Assembly: GCA_012522705.1 (NCBI GenBank)
Contig: JAAYJY010000260.1
Location: 1 to 10,988 of the forward strand
Length of the DNA: 10,988 nucleotides
Direction: 5' to 3'
From: Syntrophomonadaceae bacterium
Lineage (GTDB): Bacteria; Bacillota; Syntrophomonadia; Syntrophomonadales; Syntrophomonadaceae
The notes beneath the pieces are model-generated. The model saw nothing but the letters and a program-made list of their open reading frames with translations. It did no database searches and was not told the origin of the DNA. Shown here in pieces: positions 7,461-10,988 of this stretch. Position numbers and translations under genes: made by a program. Within the stretch, counting starts at the first letter, position 1. Each line of letters opens with the position of its first letter.

Positions 7461-7517
7461 TGGTATCTCAGATTATGCGAGAATATGTCTCGAATAGTTT
7501 TGCAATACTTTCTACAA

Positions 7518-7947
7518 TGACCCACAAAATTCTATTACTGCAACAGGGTCTATTATTGGAACGAGTGCGATACCTATCTCTACCGCCTGGATTTGATGGA
7601 TATTAAGAATGTTCCCTTTAAAATAGTAGCTTTTAAAAAGCTGAACGCTTTGATAGCACGAGGGGATTTTATCTTGGCAGTGGATAGGTTTAGGGAAGGA
7701 GATCCTCAAAAAGCGACAACAACGATTCGGATTTGGAAACTGTCTCCAGACGGATCGAAAAAAGATCTTCTGATGAGCGATAACTGGGGCTTCTTATTAT
7801 CTCGGCGAAATCCTTACAACCCGCATACCGATTGCCGGAGATGCCGTAGAAAAAGAGGAAGAGGTTTTTTTCAACGGAGATTGGAGATCTGCTGCGGATT
7901 ACGTCAAAGAAGCTGAGCGCGTGCTCGATCCGAATAGTTTACATTAA
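7518..7947 (+). pseudogene. start-less, frameshifted gene relic, product unknown
   Basis: A long open frame without a convincing start or ribosome binding site runs from after the stop at 7515-7517. It reads RVYYWNECDTYLYRLDLMDI, then ALIARGDFILAVDRFREGD and IRIWKLSPDGSKKDLLMSDN, up to a GGGG run at 7786-7789. Beyond this the original frame turns arginine/cysteine-rich (RRCRRKRGRGFF). Dropping one G opens a much more protein-like continuation: WASYYLGEILTTRIPIAGD, then FFNGDWRSAADYVKEAERVL, ending at TAA 7945-7947. So one base appears to have been gained, and the 5' end is missing. The strand-turn-strand pattern (YLYRLDL, IRIWKLSPDG) would suit a beta-propeller or other secreted all-beta protein, but I do not recognise the family. 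Weak starts TTG 7593/ATG 7596 exist inside it. A sequencing error at the G run would explain the frameshift but not the missing start. Confidence 0.6.
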
Positions 7948-8122
7948 TACCATCACTACCACAAAAATAGATAGGTTAGAGTGATGATTCAGCGGATCAA
8001 CGCGTGAACGGCCTGACCATTAAGAGTTGACCATCCACGCCAAGAACCTCACAGCGCTGACCGTTCGGATATGGCTTCTTCCTCCGGTCAGGGCTGCTTA
8101 TTGCAGATGTTATCCGATTTGT
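7948..8122. other. intergenic stretch with one long-loop inverted repeat
   Basis: No gene is supported here between the relic and the converging secreted-protein gene. CTGACCG (8057-8063) and CGGTCAG (8085-8091) form a 7-bp inverted repeat with a 21-nt loop, and TTGACCAT repeats a nearby TGACCAT. The inverted repeat lies 32 bp past the minus-strand stop but lacks a U-tract, so its role as a terminator is doubtful. Confidence 0.35.
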
Positions 8123-9367
8123 CTAGGGAATGATGCTCACCTGTTGGGTTTTCGGGAGCCATGTAATCGAAGTGACCGCCGACTCAAACGCGCGTAAGGG
8201 CGCCAGGGCATAGCCTTCATCAACAATCGGCGGCTGCCTGAGTTCCGCCTCTGCGCCATCGATCGTCATGATCGGGCTATTGAGGTGCATAACAAATTCG
8301 TGCCCCTTGACCCAGGCGGTGATCTTCTGCGTTTCGGCTTCATATGCAACCGTGCCCTGCAGCACAGTCTCGCAGAAGTAGCGGACGGGCACCATCGTAC
8401 TGCCGTTCATAATCCTGGACCTGACAGGGGGATCTACCAGGTCTACAAGGTCATGGGTAAAAGTATCGCCGCGGGCAAAATTATTGTAGCCGGGGCTGAA
8501 AACGATTTCCTCAAACAGCGGCACCGGGTCGGGAGGATTGGTTGCCTTCACCAGCGCAGACCCATTCGCCGCGTCCCAATCGAGTTTAAGGGCCGGCCGG
8601 ATTCCATAGGATTCCTCAACCCACCCACCGGTTCCCTGAAACCAACCGCTTGCTTCAATCACGGCAGCTAAATGGGGATTGGCACAGGTTCCCGTAAACC
8701 ACGGCCCGTAACCGCGCATATAGGCAGAACGGTAATATTCTTCAGAAGCTAATGGGAGCTGGTTTTTAGAAAATACTGTCATCAGCACCCAGCGGTCGCT
8801 CTGTTCCGGAAAAAAATGCAGCACTTCTAAAATACCTAAAAGGAAACCCCTGTCTTTGGTTTCCGCTTTCGTTTCCTCATCTACCAACGTGGTTTCTTTA
8901 ACAAGGCCCCATTCTTCCTCGGTAAAAGCGTCGGCTTTGAAGCTGTTTCCGGTGTAGTCTTTCCCGATGTGCGGATACAGGACAGGGTCGGAGGTATCAA
9001 TGCCGTTGAGATAGGCCCTGATCGTGCTGTCCCGCCAGCGGCCGGAGTATTCTCCGCCATACCCTGCTTCGAATCCGCTCTGCTGAAAGGAATATGCGCT
9101 GGGAACATCGTCAAATGGAGCAAAAAAGAGAATCTTGTCTGAGAGGAGAAACAGTTCGGATTCATCCGCAGCGAGCACACGCCAGACGATGGGTTCCATG
9201 GTTTCTGCGGAAGCCTGCCAGTAGCGGCCAAAGGTAACATATTCTCCGGGGGAAAATTGCGGAGGAGCAGCTGCTTCGGCCTCCATTGCGCCTGACAGCA
9301 GCAAAATAATTATAATAGGCGCTGCAATGATCTTGCGCAGGTAATTTTCTACCCTAGATTTAAACAT
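8123..9367 (-). CDS. secreted DUF6273-like / copper amine oxidase N-terminal-domain protein
   Basis: A 414-residue exported protein. Residues 1-34 form a signal peptide: basic start (MFKSRVENYLRK), hydrophobic core IIAAPIIIILLLSG, and an AEAAA-type cleavage region. Residues ~38-270 show the DUF6273-like pattern: GEYVTFGRYWQ, EPIVWRVLAAD, LFLLSDKIL, WRDSTIRAYLNG, and a tail with YGIRPALKLD. Residues ~300-414 match the copper-amine-oxidase N1-like cell-surface domain: GSTMVPVRYFCETVLQGTV, ITAWVKGHEFVMHLN, then ALAPLRAFESAVTSITWLP. This domain occurs widely in clostridial secreted proteins without oxidase activity and is thought to bind surfaces. No catalytic motif is visible. The ATG (complement of 9365-9367) has a textbook AAGGAGG 7 bp upstream. 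Its promoter probably lies in 9380-9480, where AT-rich sequence occurs, but I could not fix boxes. The role is unknown; an envelope function is inferred. Confidence 0.85.
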   Translation of the reverse strand: MFKSRVENYLRKIIAAPIIIILLLSGAMEAEAAAPPQFSPGEYVTFGRYWQASAETMEPIVWRVLAADESELFLLSDKILFFAPFDDVPSAYSFQQSGFEAGYGGEYSGRWRDSTIRAYLNGIDTSDPVLYPHIGKDYTGNSFKADAFTEEEWGLVKETTLVDEETKAETKDRGFLLGILEVLHFFPEQSDRWVLMTVFSKNQLPLASEEYYRSAYMRGYGPWFTGTCANPHLAAVIEASGWFQGTGGWVEESYGIRPALKLDWDAANGSALVKATNPPDPVPLFEEIVFSPGYNNFARGDTFTHDLVDLVDPPVRSRIMNGSTMVPVRYFCETVLQGTVAYEAETQKITAWVKGHEFVMHLNSPIMTIDGAEAELRQPPIVDEGYALAPLRAFESAVTSITWLPKTQQVSIIP

Positions 9368-9531
9368 GACCTGGCCTCCTTTTTAGGGTATTCTGGACAG
9401 TGCTGATATAATGTCCATGAATACGCCTTGAACACCGAAGGGAGATATATCCATAATTGAATTTTTGTCTTAATTTTCAATATATCATAATCATCAAGTG
9501 ATGTCATGCTAAGGTTAACGGGAGACATTGG

Positions 9532-9688
9532 CTTTGAAATATGCCTGAAATATGAAGCGTGAAGATATTTCCTATGCCATCGGGAATTGCACGCAAATGG
9601 TTTGCTGCCCAGAATAGTAGTGTTGGTTGCTTCTCTTGCAACATGTTTTACTCTAGCTGTACCTACACTGGCAGCCGCAGATGTGCTG
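9532..9688 (+). pseudogene. decayed copy of the sigma/anti-sigma junction
   Basis: This segment resembles about 5545-5745. It starts with GGCTTTGAAATATG, as at the sigma 3' end, followed by ATGAAGCGTGAAGATATTTC (9552-9571), which copies the anti-sigma start with two changes, then a gap of about 50 bp. ATTGCACGCAAATGG and a near-identical stretch over the transmembrane helix (TTGCTTCTCTTGCAA, ACATGTTTTACTCTAGCTGT) follow, ending in GCAGCCGCAGATGTGC. Similarity then stops. The frame from 9552 ends at TAG 9615-9617, and the transmembrane part lies in another frame (GTG/ATG-led frame 9587-9799). It is the remnant of a second sigma/anti-sigma unit or of a partial duplication, about 4 kb from the intact one, and is not expected to be functional. 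Confidence 0.88.
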
Positions 9689-9747
9689 CCATCCCCACAC
9701 AGTACTCAGGATATTCTTCGTATTATTAAGAGAGGCTCAGAGATTAC

Positions 9748-9794
9748 GGTCGGAAAAAGCCCGCCGGGGCTGCCGACCTCCGATATCCCGGAGG
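9748..9794 (+). other. GC-rich double hairpin
   Basis: GGTCGG (9748-9753) pairs with CCGACC (9773-9778) and, inside it, AGCCC (9758-9762) with GGGCT (9767-9771) around a GCCG tetraloop. A second hairpin, CCTCCG (9777-9782) with CGGAGG (9789-9794), shares two bases with the first. There is no U-tract. It may be a structured RNA or repeat remnant; no family is recognised. Confidence 0.5.
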
Positions 9795-9809
9795 CATGAA
9801 GCTTGCCAA

Positions 9810-9894
9810 TTGAGGATAGTTACCTTTGAGGATGGTCCCTTTTAAGAATAATGCCTCTTGAGGATAGATAGTGCCTTCCAAGGATAATGTCGCC
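9810..9894 (+). repeat. five degenerate 15-20 bp direct repeats
   Basis: Successive units begin with T-rich sequence, carry GAGGATA or a variant, and end in CC: TTGAGGATAGTTACC (9810-9824), TTTGAGGATGGTCCC (9825-9839), TTTTAAGAATAATGCC (9840-9855), then TCTTGAGGATAGATAGTGCC (9856-9875) and TTCCAAGGATAATGTCGCC (9876-9894). The units are contiguous with no unique spacers, so this is not a CRISPR array. A possible promoter (TTCCAA at 9876, 17 bp, CATAAT at 9899) overlaps the last unit, just before the riboswitch. Confidence 0.6.
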
Positions 9895-9927
9895 ATTACA
9901 TAATAGTGGTTGTCGATAACTCTTGAT

Positions 9928-10004
9928 AAAGGCAAACCTGTCGAAAGGCGGAGACGCAAAGCCACGGATCTAAGGCCGCAAGGTTATGACCGCCGGGCTG
10001 CCGG
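9928..10004 (+). promoter_or_regulatory. cyclic di-GMP-I (GEMM-I) riboswitch aptamer
   Basis: The conserved GEMM-I core is present in order: GGCAAACC (9931-9938), a short stem capped by GAAA (CCTGTC-GAAA-GGCGG), GACGCAAAGCC (9953-9963), CGGATCTAAGG, a second arm with a GCAA tetraloop (CC-GCAA-GG), TTATGACCGCCGGG and the closing CTGCC. GGCA (9931-9934) pairs with TGCC (9999-10002) to close the P1 helix. The class binds the second messenger c-di-GMP in the leader RNA and controls the downstream gene. A terminator begins about 25 nt later and the VanW gene starts at 10117. It probably regulates that gene by transcription termination. Confidence 0.93.
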
Positions 10005-10026
10005 GAGCAGAAAGCTGAATGCTTGA

Positions 10027-10057
10027 CCTGCCTGGCCGCCGGCTGGGCAGGTTTTTT
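10027..10057 (+). terminator. riboswitch expression-platform terminator
   Basis: CCTGCC (10027-10032) pairs with GGCAGG (10046-10051), with an inner GCC/GGC helix around a GCC loop, followed directly by TTTTTT (10052-10057). GCCGGGC in the aptamer 3' strand (9992-9998) can instead pair with GCCTGGC (10030-10036), seven pairs with one G·U, which would break the terminator. This predicts a c-di-GMP OFF switch (inference). Confidence 0.88.
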
Positions 10058-10116
10058 ATGGTTTGGTTTATTACCGGGTGGCCAAATTACAAACGGAGAG
10101 CAGGGGCGGGATATTT

Positions 10117-10988
10117 ATGAAGAAGCTTAACCGGCGTGTGTTGATCTATGGCCTGATGGTATTGTTGACGGGCTTGGTACTGGCGAGCTGGCCTTACCGG
10201 GCTCAAGTGCATATCCAAGCCCATCAGGTCCAGGCGGTGGCCGCCAGCCAGGTGGCTATAGTCGGGCCATACCTGCATATCGACAACCAAAGTCTTGATA
10301 TCCAGGCCCGGCCGGCCTTGTTCATAGATGCCGATTGCGGCGATCTTATTCCGGACATTATGGCTATTCCGGAGGAACGGCGACCCTATATAATAGTAAG
10401 TGCCCACACCCAGCCCGACTTCCTGCCGGCGGAACTTTCATTTTATTGGTGTCCCCAAACCGGAAACAGGTCACCGGCCCTGATATGGTATGACCAAAAA
10501 CTGATCGGCTATATGTATTCGGCGGTCGAACCCGAACTATATAAAATTCGGTACCCAATGCAGGTGGGGGAAAGTCAGATGACCAACCGCCTGACGGATG
10601 GCGGCGGACAGAACGCCGCCCGGGCCGCCCAGCAGATAAGCGGTACCCAATTGGTACCGGGAGAGACATTTTCTTTTTATGATTACGTGATCCCTTCGCG
10701 GGCCAACGGCTATGTAGAGGGATTGACACTGTTCAATACCGACGAGGGTCCCCGGTGGAAACCGGATCTGGGCGGGGGCATCTGCCGGACTTCGACGGTA
10801 TTGAATTTTGCGGTGGAACAGGCGGGATTAGAGGTTTTGGAGAGACACCACCACACCGAATCGGTTACCTATGCCAAGTTAGGTGAAGATACGGCGGTAG
10901 CGCGCAGTTCTGGATGGGACTATAAATTCTGCAACTCCTCCGATAAAACCATCAAGATCGTGGCGGTCCAAAATGGTGATCAATTGGG
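10117..10988 (+). CDS. VanW-family membrane-anchored protein, 3' end outside window
   Basis: At least 290 codons are open to the window edge with no stop. Residues 1-7 (MKKLNRR) are basic and ~8-25 (VLIYGLMVLLTGLVLASW) form a signal anchor, so the rest should be outside the membrane. Residues ~160-280 carry the VanW domain: GGGQNAARAAQQISGTQLVP, GETFSFYDYV, GGGICRTSTVLNFAV (C223), a histidine cluster at 244-246 (RHHHTESVTYA) and DYKFCNSSDKTIKI. VanW was named from a vancomycin-resistance cluster, but the domain is common in clostridial surface proteins and has no settled biochemical activity; a cell-wall-related role is likely. The residues between the anchor and the domain (~30-150) are not recognised. 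The ATG has AGGGGCGGG about 7 bp upstream, a modest ribosome binding site. Expression appears to depend on the c-di-GMP riboswitch and terminator in the 5' leader, linking it to the motile/sessile switch. Confidence 0.92.
   Translation, partial: MKKLNRRVLIYGLMVLLTGLVLASWPYRAQVHIQAHQVQAVAASQVAIVGPYLHIDNQSLDIQARPALFIDADCGDLIPDIMAIPEERRPYIIVSAHTQPDFLPAELSFYWCPQTGNRSPALIWYDQKLIGYMYSAVEPELYKIRYPMQVGESQMTNRLTDGGGQNAARAAQQISGTQLVPGETFSFYDYVIPSRANGYVEGLTLFNTDEGPRWKPDLGGGICRTSTVLNFAVEQAGLEVLERHHHTESVTYAKLGEDTAVARSSGWDYKFCNSSDKTIKIVAVQNGDQL

Noticed and set aside
7478..7492. Small inverted repeat CGAGA-atatg-TCTCG upstream of the toxin-antitoxin promoter
   Set aside because: A five-base arm length is common by chance and it has no clear position relative to a promoter.
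8030..8140. Plus-strand open frame reading LTIHAKNLTALTVRIWLLPP
   Set aside because: No start or ribosome binding site, it runs into the antisense of a well-supported gene, and no family is recognised.
9810..9894. CRISPR array
   Set aside because: The units are adjacent and degenerate without unique spacers, and no cas genes are present.
9744..9965. Minus-strand open frame with repetitive GTI/GNYPQ-like peptide
   Set aside because: It is read through the direct repeats, the double hairpin and the riboswitch core, and it lacks a ribosome binding site.

Overview
The window looks like chromosomal DNA of an endospore-forming or syntrophic-type clostridial Firmicute. The evidence is strong purine-rich ribosome binding sites (AAGGAGG, GGGAGG, GGAGG), a cyclic di-GMP-I riboswitch, a VanW-family protein, a secreted copper-amine-oxidase-N/DUF6273-type protein, an ECF sigma/membrane anti-sigma pair and a bacterial end-joining locus. 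Genus cannot be fixed from the sequence. By eye the outer parts (about 1-4730 and 9930-10988) are GC-rich, while roughly 4800-9700 is more AT-rich, partly decayed and probably accessory.

Left part, + strand: the 3' end of an OLD-like ATPase/TOPRIM protein, two bases, a broken ku gene reduced to its first 60 or so codons, and an intact ligD (phosphoesterase-ligase-polymerase order). This is a non-homologous end-joining operon in which the end-binding partner has been lost by an internal deletion. A histone-deacetylase-family zinc hydrolase follows about 125 bp later with its own strong ribosome binding site.

Middle part: a terminator-like hairpin, then an ECF sigma factor whose stop overlaps the start of a membrane-anchored anti-sigma-like protein (ATGA overlap), closed by a strong terminator. 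Facing them on the minus strand is a two-gene toxin-antitoxin-type operon: an antitoxin with an apparent Phd-like N-terminus and HicB-like C-terminus, overlapping a small HicA-like protein. Its promoter carries a perfect 22-bp palindrome between well-spaced -35 and -10 boxes. A start-less, frameshifted gene relic (7518-7947) and a secreted two-domain protein on the minus strand (8123-9367) follow.

Right part: a decayed second copy of the sigma/anti-sigma junction (9532-9688), a GC-rich double hairpin, a run of five degenerate short direct repeats, and a cyclic di-GMP-I riboswitch with an intrinsic terminator leading a VanW-family gene cut by the window end. A possible antiterminator pairing suggests that c-di-GMP may switch this gene off.

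I see no single clearly new system. The best candidates for follow-up are the OLD-like protein lacking its usual catalytic residues beside NHEJ genes, the ku deletion, the Phd/HicB-like antitoxin with its unusual toxin, the sigma/anti-sigma relic, and c-di-GMP control of VanW.
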